Positions 23,113 to 33,911 are shown, counted from the stretch's first letter. The stretch: 64,000 nt of DNA from Streptomyces sp. NRRL WC-3742 (GCF_000720635.1 NZ_JOCF01000012.1:62001-126000); one strand, 5' to 3'. Numbers and translations are program-made. Notes: generated from the letters alone by a model not told the origin.

Positions 23113-23972
23113 CCGCCCCGACAGACCCGACCGGCCGGACTGCCCCGACAGACCCGACCACCCGGACCGAACGGACCACCCGGATCGACCGGACCGCCCG
23201 GACCACCCGGATCTGGCGGATCACCGGCGTGGTCACCGTGCTCGTCGTCCTGGTCACGGGCGCGGGGCAGACCCTCGCCGTCGTGGCCAAACAGGAACGC
23301 GTCGAGGACACGGTGTACCCCGTCGCCGTCCACCGGATCCAGCTGGTGACGGGCAGCGCGTCCGTGCGCATCAGGCCGGGTTCGGACGGCCAGGTCCTGC
23401 TGACCAAGACTCTCGACTGGACGGTGAGCGAGCCGAAGGTGAAGGTCGATGTCAGCGCCGCCGGGGTGATGAACGTCGACGTCCAGTGCCGGCGCCAGCT
23501 CTCCTTCTACAACTGCGGAGCCCAGATCGACCTGAAGGTGCCGCCCGGCGTCGAGGTCGGCGGCCTGGTCACCTCGGGCAGCGTCGAGCTGGAGGACCTC
23601 ACCGGGCCCGTCGCCCTGGAGGGCACCTCCGGGGCGATCAACCTGAACCGCCTCACCGGCCCGGTGCACGCCAGGACCACCTCCGGCATGGTGCAGGGCA
23701 GCGAGCTCAAGTCGAACAGGGTGGAGGCGACCAGCGACTCCGGCTCGGTGCAGCTGGACTTCGCCACCGCGCCCGCGAACGTCAACGCGACCACGAACTC
23801 CGGCTCGGTGACCGTGACCCTGCCCAGGGACAGCCACTACAGGATCAACAGCAGGACGGGCTCCGGCAGCAGCCAGATCGACGGGTCGCTGGGGGACGCC
23901 TCCAGCCCGAACAGCCTGGTGGCCGCGGTCGGCTCGGGCTCGCTGCAGATCGGCTACAACAGCGGCCGGTAG
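23109..23972 (+). CDS. DUF4097 beta-helix-type membrane-anchored protein
   Basis: 287 residues from GTG 23109. An N-terminal low-complexity stretch with repeated TxRT units (residues 2-35) precedes one membrane helix (about 37-56, ITGVVTVLVVLVTGAGQTLA). The outside part has ladder-like strands VTSGSVELEDLTGPVALEGT, TTSGMVQGSELKS and TNSGSVTVTLPRD, typical of DUF4097. In several actinobacteria this family is encoded with NarL-type two-component systems and may act in envelope-stress signalling; that role is inference. Confidence 0.82.
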   Translation: MTAPTDPTGRTAPTDPTTRTERTTRIDRTARTTRIWRITGVVTVLVVLVTGAGQTLAVVAKQERVEDTVYPVAVHRIQLVTGSASVRIRPGSDGQVLLTKTLDWTVSEPKVKVDVSAAGVMNVDVQCRRQLSFYNCGAQIDLKVPPGVEVGGLVTSGSVELEDLTGPVALEGTSGAINLNRLTGPVHARTTSGMVQGSELKSNRVEATSDSGSVQLDFATAPANVNATTNSGSVTVTLPRDSHYRINSRTGSGSSQIDGSLGDASSPNSLVAAVGSGSLQIGYNSGR

Positions 23973-24069
23973 GCGAGGGCCGTCGGCCGGGAGAGGAAGG
24001 GGAGGAAACGGCTGACCCGAGTGGGGGACAATGGAGAGTCCCGTCCCCGATCCGAGGTCAGCCGCGCCC

Positions 24070-25263
24070 ATGACAGCCACGCCCGCCCCCACCGCGCCCG
24101 GCACCGCACCGAGCGCCGCGCCCGACTCCGAGTTCGCGCCGCTGGACCTCGGCCCGATCCGGGTGTGGCCGCCGGTCGTGCTGGCCCCGATGGCCGGGAT
24201 CACCAACGCCCCCTTCCGCACCCTGTGCCGCGAGCAGAGCGGCGGCAAGGGCCTGTTCGTCTCCGAGATGATCACCACCCGGGCGCTGGTCGAGCGCAAC
24301 GCCAAGACCATGCAGCTGATCAAGTTCGACGCGAGCGAGAAGCCCCGCTCGATCCAGCTGTACGGCGTCGACCCGGTGACCGTCGGCAAGGCCGCCCGGA
24401 TGATCTCGGACGAGGGCCTGGCCGACCACATCGACCTCAACTTCGGCTGCCCCGTCCCCAAGGTCACCCGCAAGGGCGGCGGCTCGGCCCTGCCGTACAA
24501 GCGCAACCTGCTGCGCGAGATCCTGCGCGAGGCCGTGGCCAACGCCGGGGACCTGCCGGTGACCATGAAGATGCGCAAGGGCATCGACGACGACCACCTC
24601 ACCTACCTGGACGCCGGCCGCATAGGCGCCGAGGAGGGCGTGGCCGCGATCGCCCTGCACGGGCGCACTGCCGCCCAGCACTACGGCGGTACGGCCGACT
24701 GGTCGGCGATCGCCCGGCTGCGCGAGTCCGTCCCGGCGCACGTCCCGGTGCTCGGCAACGGGGACATCTGGTCGGCCGAGGACGCGCTGCGGATGATGCG
24801 CGGGACCGGCTGCGACGGCGTGGTGGTGGGCCGCGGCTGCCTGGGCCGGCCGTGGCTGTTCAAGGACCTGGTGGCGATCTTCGAGGGCGACGTGGACCAC
24901 GCCCGCCCGGACTTCGGGTACGTGGCGCGGGCGATGGTGCGCCACGCCCAGCTGCTCGGCGAGTGGATGGGGGACGAGACCCGCGGCGTGGTCGACTTCC
25001 GCAAGCACGTCGCCTGGTACACCAAGGGCTTCTCGGTCGGCTCCGAGCTGCGGGTGAGGCTCGCCAACTCCTCCTCCCTGGCCGAACTGGCCGAAACCCT
25101 CGCCCAGGTGGAGCAGACCCAGACCTGGCCGATCGGCGCGGACGGCCCCCGGGGCCGCACCAGCGGCAACGGCCGGGTGGTCCTGCCCGAGGGGTGGTTG
25201 GACGATCCGTACGACTGCGCCCGCCCCGGCGAAGATGCCGAATCGGACACCTCCGGCGGATGA
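24070..25263 (+). CDS. dus: tRNA-dihydrouridine synthase
   Basis: 397 residues from ATG 24070 (ATG 24031 would add 13 residues). FMN-dependent reduction of uridines in the tRNA D-loop. The TIM barrel is read from VVLAPMAGITNAPFRTLCRE, SIQLYGVDPVTVGKAARMI, IDLNFGCPVPKVTRKGGGSA with the catalytic C127, VTMKMRKGI, IALHGRTAAQHYGGTADW and VLGNGDIWSAEDALRMM, then GCDGVVVGRGCLGRPW. Most similar to the DusB branch (old name nifR3). It stands alone with a strong terminator after it. Confidence 0.95.
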   Translation: MTATPAPTAPGTAPSAAPDSEFAPLDLGPIRVWPPVVLAPMAGITNAPFRTLCREQSGGKGLFVSEMITTRALVERNAKTMQLIKFDASEKPRSIQLYGVDPVTVGKAARMISDEGLADHIDLNFGCPVPKVTRKGGGSALPYKRNLLREILREAVANAGDLPVTMKMRKGIDDDHLTYLDAGRIGAEEGVAAIALHGRTAAQHYGGTADWSAIARLRESVPAHVPVLGNGDIWSAEDALRMMRGTGCDGVVVGRGCLGRPWLFKDLVAIFEGDVDHARPDFGYVARAMVRHAQLLGEWMGDETRGVVDFRKHVAWYTKGFSVGSELRVRLANSSSLAELAETLAQVEQTQTWPIGADGPRGRTSGNGRVVLPEGWLDDPYDCARPGEDAESDTSGG

Positions 25264-25315
25264 GCTAGCCGAAGTGGCGAAGTGGCCCCTTTCGGGCCTC
25301 TGGCCATCAAGGACC

Positions 25316-25346
25316 AGCCCTCTTGTCCATTCTGGACAGGAGGGCT
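25316..25346 (+). terminator. Rho-independent terminator after dus
   Basis: 13-bp arms (AGCCCTCTTGTCC and GGACAGGAGGGCT, one G-U pair) around ATTCT, followed by CCTTTT, one of the few in the window with a T-tract. Confidence 0.9.
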
Positions 25347-25816
25347 CCTTTTCGGCGTGATCATATGACTCAAGGTGCGCGAACCGCCGCGCAGTGTGAG
25401 GATGGGCCCCGCTCGATCGGTGAGATGCGCTGGTGACGCTGACCACATGCGGGGTCGACTGACGCCCGGCCAGTGGACGAATTGGACAGGTCGGCCATGG
25501 ATCGCTTCCCGAAGCCGGGTGGCCGGAGTTCGGCCGATCGGGTGCAGGAAATCAAGCCGGGGAAACACGAGGGGCGATCAGCCACCACTCTGCGTCCGGT
25601 TGGTGTGATCCTCGTGTTGCGACGCGTTCAAGACTTGAACGCAGCATCGCGTCAGCCGGACGATTTCACCAACAGAGGTGAACACCTTTATGTGCATTCG
25701 ATCTAGCGGGTTACCCCGCGGTACCGGCCTCGTGTGGCCTATTCAGGGCAGAGAAGTGCCTTCGAAATGGGTATGTTCTCCGGCGTCAGGGCAACCGCGT
25801 TCGAGGAGACCTTCCC
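25347..25816. other. long upstream region of ppdK
   Basis: 470 bp that is less GC-rich than its surroundings. It contains the palindrome at 25624-25642 and an AT-richer stretch near 25640-25700 (AGGTGAACACCTTTATG) that could hold a promoter. Short open frames here show no conserved feature, so I call no gene. Confidence 0.5.
25624..25642. promoter_or_regulatory. palindrome upstream of ppdK
   Basis: GCGTTCAA-GAC-TTGAACGC, perfect 8-bp arms, 175 bp before the ppdK start. Candidate operator; binding protein unknown. Confidence 0.5.
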
Positions 25817-28525
<2,709 letters not shown>

Positions 28526-28630
28526 GGAGGGTAGGCATCCCCACCTCGCGCGGACTCGACTGACCGCTCATCCCTCCCGTCGGGAGGGCGTACACCGGAG
28601 CTCGGCGCAGGAGAACCGGCGTACGTGACA

Positions 28631-28674
28631 CGGCCGGGCGGGAACGGACAACGGCGTCCGTTCCCGCCCGGCCG
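28631..28674 (+). terminator. hairpin terminator of ppdK
   Basis: Perfect 19-bp arms (28631-28649 and 28656-28674) around AACGGC, about 105 bp after the ppdK stop. Confidence 0.8.
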
Positions 28675-28676
28675 TT

Positions 28677-28724
28677 ACTACTTCCGTAGTGGCACTACTG
28701 CGGTAGTGCCACTACTCGCGTAGT
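28677..28724. repeat. second ACTAC-N4-GTAGT hairpin array
   Basis: Three 14-bp units with N4 = TTCC, TGCG and TCGC, joined by GGC and GCC, at the same 17-bp period as the array at 17614-17715. Beyond it, the 15-bp direct repeat CGCGCGGACGTGTGG occurs at 28733-28747 and 28773-28787. No gene is present between 28526 and 28845. Confidence 0.8.
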
Positions 28725-28845
28725 CCCGCGCCCGCGCGGACGTGTGGACACGCTGATGCGTGGACGTTCGGACGCGCGGACGTGTGGCCTCCACCACGCG
28801 TGTACCTGATCGGACGCGGCGCCCGCGCCTGCCAAGCTGGGGCGC

Positions 28846-29364
28846 ATGACCAGACGCAAGAGCCCGCTCCTCGTCGTGGCCGTCCTGATCCTGGCGGCCC
28901 TGGCCGGAGTCGGCTACCTCCTCGCCGGCAAGGGCGGCGGCAGCCACCCCAAGGCTGCCGCGACCTCCACCGCCACCGCGGGCACCTCGGGCACCTCGGC
29001 CCCCAAGCCCTCCGCGCCCAAGCCCACCCCGCCGCCCGGCGGTGGCGGCGGCGCCGGCACCTGGGTCCCCGCCGACCCCGCGCTGGCCGACGTCTGCCGC
29101 ACCAAGCTCCCCAGCCAGGCCCAGGACACCCTCGCCCTGATCGCCAAGAACGGGCCCTACCCGTACAACCGGGACGGCATCGTCTTCGAGAACCGCGAGA
29201 GCCGGCTGCCGAAGAAGACGGACGGCTACTACCACGAGTTCACCGTCGTCACCCCGGGCTCCAACGACCGCGGCACCCGACGGGTCGTCACCGGCGGCTC
29301 CGGCGAGCAGTACTGGTCCCCGGACCACTACGCCACCTTCCAGGAGATCGACCCCCGCTGCTGA
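28846..29364 (+). CDS. secreted guanyl-specific ribonuclease (RNase Sa/barnase type)
   Basis: 172 residues. An N-terminal membrane segment (8-27) and a long Ala/Ser/Thr/Pro linker to residue ~72 precede the catalytic domain. This reads DVCRTKLPSQAQDTLALI, GPYPYNRDGIVFENRE, YYHEFTVVTPGSNDRGTRR and SPDHYATF. The triad corresponds to E131, R146 and H161, and C84-C172 would give the single disulphide of RNase Sa. It cleaves RNA after guanosine. The uncleaved anchor suggests it may stay membrane-tethered. No barstar-type inhibitor gene is adjacent. Confidence 0.9.
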   Translation: MTRRKSPLLVVAVLILAALAGVGYLLAGKGGGSHPKAAATSTATAGTSGTSAPKPSAPKPTPPPGGGGGAGTWVPADPALADVCRTKLPSQAQDTLALIAKNGPYPYNRDGIVFENRESRLPKKTDGYYHEFTVVTPGSNDRGTRRVVTGGSGEQYWSPDHYATFQEIDPRC

Positions 29365-29383
29365 CCCGCGCCCCCGGCTTCCC

Positions 29384-29415
29384 GGCCCCCGCCTCCTTCT
29401 CCCGGAGCGGGGGCC
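29384..29415 (+). terminator. hairpin terminator of the ribonuclease gene
   Basis: Perfect 9-bp arms GGCCCCCGC / GCGGGGGCC with a 14-nt loop, 20 bp after the stop. Confidence 0.6.
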
Positions 29416-29465
29416 GCGCCGTATCCCTCACGTCCGGCCGGCCGCCTCCCCTTCCCGCCGGAATG

Positions 29466-29486
29466 TACTTTCCAACTAGGAAAGTA
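29466..29486. promoter_or_regulatory. operator palindrome before the membrane protein-regulator pair
   Basis: TACTTTCC-AACTA-GGAAAGTA, perfect 8-bp arms, 41 bp upstream of ATG 29528 in an AT-rich patch. The co-encoded winged-helix protein is the likely binder. Confidence 0.7.
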
Positions 29487-29527
29487 TGTGCCATTCTGAA
29501 ACCACCATCACCGACGAGGGGGCTGCC

Positions 29528-30001
29528 ATGAGTGATTCCGTTCCCACACCGCTTCCCGCCGCCGAGGCGCTGCGCCTGGCCGAGCGGGCCGACGCGGCCG
29601 CCCGACGGCCGGGAGAGCTGCCCGGCTGGTACGGCCCGGCCTTCGCCTTCGCCTTCACCGCCTACGGGCTGGGGATCGGCCAGGTCATCGAGGCCCGGCA
29701 GTTCGCCATGATCGCCGCGCTTGCGGGCGGCTTCGCCGCCCTGACCGGAGTCCTCGCCCGGGTCGCCGTGCGCAGCGACGGCATCGTCCGCCGGGGCGTG
29801 CCGGACGGTATCGCGGGCCCGGTCGCGCTGGCGGTCCTCGCGGTCTGCGCCGCGTCGGCGGCCGGGATGGTGCTCGCCTGGCAGTCCGGCGGCGGCCCGC
29901 GCTGGATCGGCGGAGCCGCCGGGCTCGCGGCCGGCCTGACCTTCTGGGCGGGCACCAACCGGCTCGGCCGCCGGGTCCGGCGCCTGCAGGAGGCCGGCTG
30001 A
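29528..30001 (+). CDS. membrane protein co-encoded with winged-helix regulator
   Basis: 157 residues from ATG 29528, after GACGAGGGGG. Following a soluble N-terminus (AAEALRLAERADAAARRPGE) there are four membrane segments (about 35-50, 57-77, 95-117, 123-140). Proteins of this layout are commonly encoded directly before a small PadR/ArsR-like regulator in actinobacteria; function is unknown. The stop and the next start share one base (TGATG), so translation is coupled. Confidence 0.72.
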   Translation: MSDSVPTPLPAAEALRLAERADAAARRPGELPGWYGPAFAFAFTAYGLGIGQVIEARQFAMIAALAGGFAALTGVLARVAVRSDGIVRRGVPDGIAGPVALAVLAVCAASAAGMVLAWQSGGGPRWIGGAAGLAAGLTFWAGTNRLGRRVRRLQEAG

Positions 30002-30324
30002 TGCCCCCCGCCCTGGACCCGCTGCTCCAGCACCCCACCCGGCTGACCGTCCTCGCCTTCCTCTCCGCCTGCCACGAGGCCGAGTTCGGCGCGGTGCGCG
30101 ACCACTGCGAGGTCTCCGACTCGGTGCTGAGCAAGGCCGCGACCGCCCTGGAGGAGGCCGGCTACCTGACCGTCAAGAAGGGCTACGTCGGCAAGCGCCC
30201 CCGCACCTGGCTCGCCGCCACCCGCACCGGCCGGGCGGCCCTCGCCGGCCAACTCGCAGAATTCCAGCGGATGGTGGCAGCCGCCGAGGCCGCCGGCTCC
30301 CAACACTCCACCACCGCGGGCTGA
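30001..30324 (+). CDS. winged-helix transcriptional regulator (MarR/ArsR-like)
   Basis: 107 residues, just one winged helix: LDPLLQHPTRLTVLAFLSAC, EFGAVRDHCEVSDSVLSKAATALEEAGYL, then the wing VKKGYVGKRPRTWLAATRTG and a C-terminal helix. It matches the small transcriptional-regulator family described by the winged helix DNA-binding domain annotation. It most likely represses its own operon through the TACTTTCC palindrome upstream. Its 3' end is one base from the convergent AbiEi/DUF559 gene. Confidence 0.85.
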   Translation: MPPALDPLLQHPTRLTVLAFLSACHEAEFGAVRDHCEVSDSVLSKAATALEEAGYLTVKKGYVGKRPRTWLAATRTGRAALAGQLAEFQRMVAAAEAAGSQHSTTAG

Positions 30325-30325
30325 T

Positions 30326-31321
30326 TCACCGTGCCCGCCGCCAGCTGATCCTGTCGTGCGGCCCGTGCGGCCCGGTGGTGACCAGCGCCGTCAGCTCGTG
30401 CAGCACCGGTGTCGGATCGCGCCGCAGCTGCACGGGCGTGGTCCGCACCACCGGCAGCCCGGCGGCCGTCAGCCGGTTGGCGCGGGTGAGGCCGTGCTCG
30501 TAGTCGGCCGGGCGCAGGTGCCAGGCGCGGGAGTCGATCTCCAGGGCCACGCAGGCGTGCGGCCAGTAGGCGTCGGGCACGGCGAGGAAGCGGCCGTCCA
30601 GGAACAGCACCGGGTTCCACAGCGGTTCGGGCAGGCCCGCGTGGGTGATCAGCTCGCGGGCCTCGCCCTCGACCACCGACCGCACCCCGGCCGTCAGCTC
30701 CTCCACCACCCGGGCCACCTGCGGCAGGCCCAGCGCACCGGGGCGGGCGAGCAACTGGTCCAGCAGTTCCCCGAGTTCGCACGCCCGGCGCTGCACCGCC
30801 TCCGCGCACAGCGCCCGGAACCGCCGCTGCCCGCTCTCCCGGGGCGCGAGGTCCGCCAGCGCCCGCGCCACCGTGGTGCCCCACAGCCCGTCCCCCCGCT
30901 CGACCCCGCCCGGCATCGGCCCGGACGCCCGGTGCACCCGGACGAACCCGCGCTCCCCGACCCGCCGCCGCCCGGGGATCAGCACGTCCACCTCGGCGAC
31001 GTCGGCCGGGTGCCCGGCGCTCGGCAGCCCGGCCTCCGCCAGTACGACGATCCCGGTCAGCAGCACCTCCCCGGCCTGCGGCTCGCGCCCCTTCGGACTC
31101 GCGTACGCCAGTGCGGCGCGCATTTTCTGATGAGCCGTCAGTCGCCCGGTCTGCAGGCAGATCACCCGGGGCAGCACCTGCTGCCAGGGCCCGCCGGGGC
31201 GCAGCCGGTGGGCGATGGTCCCGGAGGGCACGCCGAGCCGGCGCAGCTGCGCCCGGGTGGCGACGTGCTGCTGGTCGGCGCCGAGCAGCACGAGCGGGTC
31301 GAGGGGGTTCGCGCGGGTCAT
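30326..31321 (-). CDS. AbiEi-type N-terminus fused to DUF559/endonuclease-like domain
   Basis: 331 residues from ATG 31321. Residues 1-60 (DQQHVATRAQLRRLGVPSGTIAHRLRPGGPWQQVLPRVI) form the winged-helix unit found at the start of AbiEi-like antitoxins. The C-terminal ~110 residues (LPEPLWNPVLFLDGRFLAVPDAYWPHACVALEIDSRAWH) carry the D-...E-x-D pattern of the DUF559/Vsr-like PD-(D/E)xK fold. Such proteins are frequent, usually solitary, in actinobacteria. Nuclease activity is not proven. No AbiEii toxin gene is adjacent, so a classical type IV toxin-antitoxin role is unlikely. Confidence 0.72.
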   Translation of the reverse strand: MTRANPLDPLVLLGADQQHVATRAQLRRLGVPSGTIAHRLRPGGPWQQVLPRVICLQTGRLTAHQKMRAALAYASPKGREPQAGEVLLTGIVVLAEAGLPSAGHPADVAEVDVLIPGRRRVGERGFVRVHRASGPMPGGVERGDGLWGTTVARALADLAPRESGQRRFRALCAEAVQRRACELGELLDQLLARPGALGLPQVARVVEELTAGVRSVVEGEARELITHAGLPEPLWNPVLFLDGRFLAVPDAYWPHACVALEIDSRAWHLRPADYEHGLTRANRLTAAGLPVVRTTPVQLRRDPTPVLHELTALVTTGPHGPHDRISWRRAR

Positions 31322-31433
31322 ACCCCGGTGCTGCCCGTCCGGATCGGAGGTATGCGAAACATCAGCCTTGGGGGGAGTCCGGACAACAACGGTGTTGACG
31401 AACCCGGGTCCGGTCCGCTGGGCTGGGGCCCAT

Positions 31434-32387
31434 ATGACGACCGCACACACCGGCCCGGCGTTCGACGCCCTCAACGGCCTTTCCGTCGGCGACGCCCTCG
31501 GCGCGCAGATGTTCGTCCCGGCCACGGCCCGCGCCCACTTCGCCACCCGCACCGACCCGCCCGGCCCCTGGCCGTGGACCGACGACACCGAGATGGCCTG
31601 CTCGGTGTACGCCGCGCACACCGCGCGCGGCGCGATCGACACCGCCGAGCTCACCCACGCCTTCGCCCACCACCACGACTTCGACCGGGGCTACGGCCCG
31701 TCCGCGAACCGCCTGCTGCGGCTGATCCGCGAGGGCGGCGACGCGAAGGCGCTCGCCGCGGGGCTCTTCGACGGCCAGGGCTCGTACGGCAACGGCGCCG
31801 CGATGCGGGTGGCCCCGCTGGGGGCGGCGTACGCGCACGACCCGGCGGCCGTGGTCGGCCCCGCCGTCGACACCGCCGTCATCACCCACACCCACCCGCA
31901 GGCGGTGGACGGGGCGGTCGCGGTCGCCGTCGCAGCGGCCCTCGCCGCGCGGGCGCGCAGCGAGGCACCGACGCCGACAACGGCGACGACAACGGCGACG
32001 ACAACAGCGACGACGGCGCCGAAGGGCTTCCTGGAGGCGGTGGTCGAGCTCACCCCGCAGGGCGCCGTACGCAGGGCCCTCGCCGAGGCGGTGGCCCTGC
32101 TGGGGCAGTCGGACGCGCAGGCGGTGGCCCGCCTGCTCGGCAACGGCAGCCGCACCTCGGCCCTCGACACCGTCCCGTACGCCCTGTGGTGCGCGGCCCG
32201 GCACCTGACCGACTACCGCACCGCCGTGTGGGAGGCGATCGGGGCGGGCGGCGACATGGACACCGTCGCGGCGATCACCGGCGGCGTGGTCGCGGCCCGC
32301 ACCGGCACCGCGGGCATCCCGCCCGAGTGGCTGGCCGCCCGCGAACCGCTGCCCGCCTGGGCGTTCCCGGAGCCGGCCGGGCCGTAG
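31434..32387 (+). CDS. ADP-ribosylglycohydrolase-family protein
   Basis: 317 residues from ATG 31434. Family motifs: FDALNGLSVGDALGAQMF, WPWTDDTEMACSVYA (first metal site, TDDTxM), GSYGNGAAMRVAPLGAAYA, TAVITHTHPQAVDGAVAVA, and GGDMDTVAAITGGVVAA (second metal site GDxDT). These enzymes remove ADP-ribose from modified Arg, DNA or small molecules using Mg2+. Both metal sites are intact. An internal stretch of Thr/Ala (TPTTATTTATTTATTAP) encoded by a 12-bp repeat forms a loop near residue 185. Confidence 0.9.
   Translation: MTTAHTGPAFDALNGLSVGDALGAQMFVPATARAHFATRTDPPGPWPWTDDTEMACSVYAAHTARGAIDTAELTHAFAHHHDFDRGYGPSANRLLRLIREGGDAKALAAGLFDGQGSYGNGAAMRVAPLGAAYAHDPAAVVGPAVDTAVITHTHPQAVDGAVAVAVAAALAARARSEAPTPTTATTTATTTATTAPKGFLEAVVELTPQGAVRRALAEAVALLGQSDAQAVARLLGNGSRTSALDTVPYALWCAARHLTDYRTAVWEAIGAGGDMDTVAAITGGVVAARTGTAGIPPEWLAAREPLPAWAFPEPAGP
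31971..32016. repeat. 12-bp minisatellite inside the glycohydrolase gene
   Basis: About 3.5 near-copies of GACAACGGCGAC encode a Thr/Ala repeat. Because the unit is a multiple of three, copy-number change would keep the frame. Confidence 0.7.
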
Positions 32388-32404
32388 CCCGGCCCGGACC
32401 GCGA

Positions 32405-32452
32405 CCCCGCAGCCCGGTAGCCCCGCAGCCCGGTAGCCCCGCAGCCCCGTAG
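32405..32452. repeat. three tandem 16-bp repeats
   Basis: CCCCGCAGCCCGGTAG at 32405-32420 and 32421-32436, and with one change at 32437-32452, just after the glycohydrolase stop. Confidence 0.85.
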
Positions 32453-32470
32453 CCCCACACCCCAGCGCCC

Positions 32471-32499
32471 CCGCTCGGGCCGTCCCCCGGCCCGAGCGG
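32471..32499. terminator. bidirectional hairpin terminator
   Basis: Perfect 12-bp arms CCGCTCGGGCCG / CGGCCCGAGCGG around TCCCC, between convergent genes. Confidence 0.75.
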
Positions 32500-32516
32500 C
32501 AGCCCGGCAGCCCGGG

Positions 32517-33251
32517 TCAGGCCGGGATCATCAGATGCCCGGCGCCAGTGCCGCCGTGTCTAAGACACTCCTGGTTGATCGACGGGTCCGGCGCGCTCGG
32601 CGAGGTGGCCGCGGCGATCCGCAGTTCGATGATGTCCCGCACGGCGGGCCACTCGTCGTCGAGGATCGAGTAGAACGCCGTCGAGCGCACGACCCCGTCC
32701 AGCCCGCGCGAGTGGGCCCGGCGCACCCCTTCGGAGGTGGCGCCGAGGCGCTCGATGGCGGTGCGGGAGCGCAGGTTGCGGGCGTCCGCGCGCAGCGAGA
32801 TGCGCTGCACGCCCCAGGTCTCGAAGGCGTGGCGGAGCATCAGCAGCTTGGCCTCGGTGTTGATGCCGGTGCCCTGGGCGCGCGGCGAGAGCCAGGTGTT
32901 GCCGATCTCGGCCGCGTCGGGGACGGCCGTGGCCGGGTCGCCGAAGGGCACCCCGGGCGCGGGCGGCCACACCAGCGGGCCCTGCCAGTAGTCGAGTTCC
33001 AGGAACCGGGTGGATCCGACCACCCGGCCGTCCGCGGTGCTCACCGTCGCGAACGGCACCGCCCGGCCGGCGGCCTGGTCCGCGAGGGCGCGCGCGACGT
33101 AGTCGCGGGCCGCTTCGAGGCCGTGCGGGACGGGGGTGAAGGCGTAGGTCGTACGGTCCTCGGCGCCGGCCTTGGCGATGGCCTCGGCATGGTGCGCGGC
33201 GAGGGGCTCCAGCCGCACGGTGCGGCCGGTGAGGATGACAGGTACGGGCAC
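32517..33251 (-). CDS. GNAT acetyltransferase
   Basis: 244 residues. VRLEPLAAHHAEAIAKAG, FATVSTADGRVVGSTRFLEL, AEIGNTWLSPRAQGTGINTE (acetyl-CoA loop) and LRADARNLRSRTAIERLGA are typical of the RimJ/RimL-type GNAT fold. The C-terminal ~30 residues after RIAAATSPS look like an unstructured extension ending HGGTGAGHLMIPA and may be lineage-specific. Substrate unknown. It is not closely related to the tandem GNAT pair at 12.5-13.7 kb. Confidence 0.85.
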   Translation of the reverse strand: MPVPVILTGRTVRLEPLAAHHAEAIAKAGAEDRTTYAFTPVPHGLEAARDYVARALADQAAGRAVPFATVSTADGRVVGSTRFLELDYWQGPLVWPPAPGVPFGDPATAVPDAAEIGNTWLSPRAQGTGINTEAKLLMLRHAFETWGVQRISLRADARNLRSRTAIERLGATSEGVRRAHSRGLDGVVRSTAFYSILDDEWPAVRDIIELRIAAATSPSAPDPSINQECLRHGGTGAGHLMIPA

Positions 33252-33911
33252 GGAACCTTCGGTCCTTCATCGGTCGTAGGGCGCATCCCGCACCGAAGTG
33301 CGGCACGGGCTGCTGTGGACTGTTCGCCCCGGCCCGGAACCGCCCACCGGGTACCCGTGTGCGCCGGATCACTCCGGTCGGGCGGGGCGGGGGGCGGCGG
33401 CCCGGAACGGGCGGCGCGGTGCCGGAACGGACGCGGGTCCTCGGACCGGTCCGGCGGGATGAGCGAGGGGACAGTGTGCGTCCGCGAAATGGCCGAAGAG
33501 GGGAGGAGTGCGCGAAGGGAAGCAGGCGGCCAGGTGAAGGCAAGATGCGTCGTGGGTGACTGGCCGAGCATCGGACCGGGACGTGATCGACGGCGTTACG
33601 GACGACGTGACGACGACGCGACGATGCGAGGCAGCGAGAGGACGATACCCGCCAGAAGGCGGTGCGTCACTTCGCGGCGCGCGAATGTCGTGACGACCCG
33701 CTGCGGCGGGCCCCGGAAGGGCCCTCCGCACACCCTGTGACCAGCGGTTTTGTACCCGGGTGCGATCATGGTCCGGGACGGCGGGCGAGGGAGGTCTCGA
33801 GCCGGGTCCGGGTGCACGGGAATTCCGGCGGCGCCCGGCACGCTGGAGTGGACGACAGGCCGGTGCGTCGGAGCGACGGCGGAGCGAGCAGAGATCGGGG
33901 TTGGGTGCGCG
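33252..33911. other. 660-bp intergenic region, divergent promoters
   Basis: Separates the leftward acetyltransferase from the rightward PAC2 gene. Frames open here are shadows with no conserved motif. The middle (33589-33640) is rich in GACGACG repeats. I see no supportable gene; promoters of both flanking genes must lie here. Confidence 0.5.

Noticed and set aside
25473..25706. 77-codon frame upstream of ppdK
   Set aside because: No ribosome site, no recognisable motif, and it lies in the promoter-like region.
32405..32452. Possible CRISPR or riboswitch
   Set aside because: Contiguous 16-bp direct repeats without spacers; no conserved aptamer structure.
33041..33571. 176-codon minus-strand frame upstream of the acetyltransferase
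   Set aside because: Pro/Ser/Arg-rich with no conserved feature and partly overlaps the acetyltransferase in another frame.
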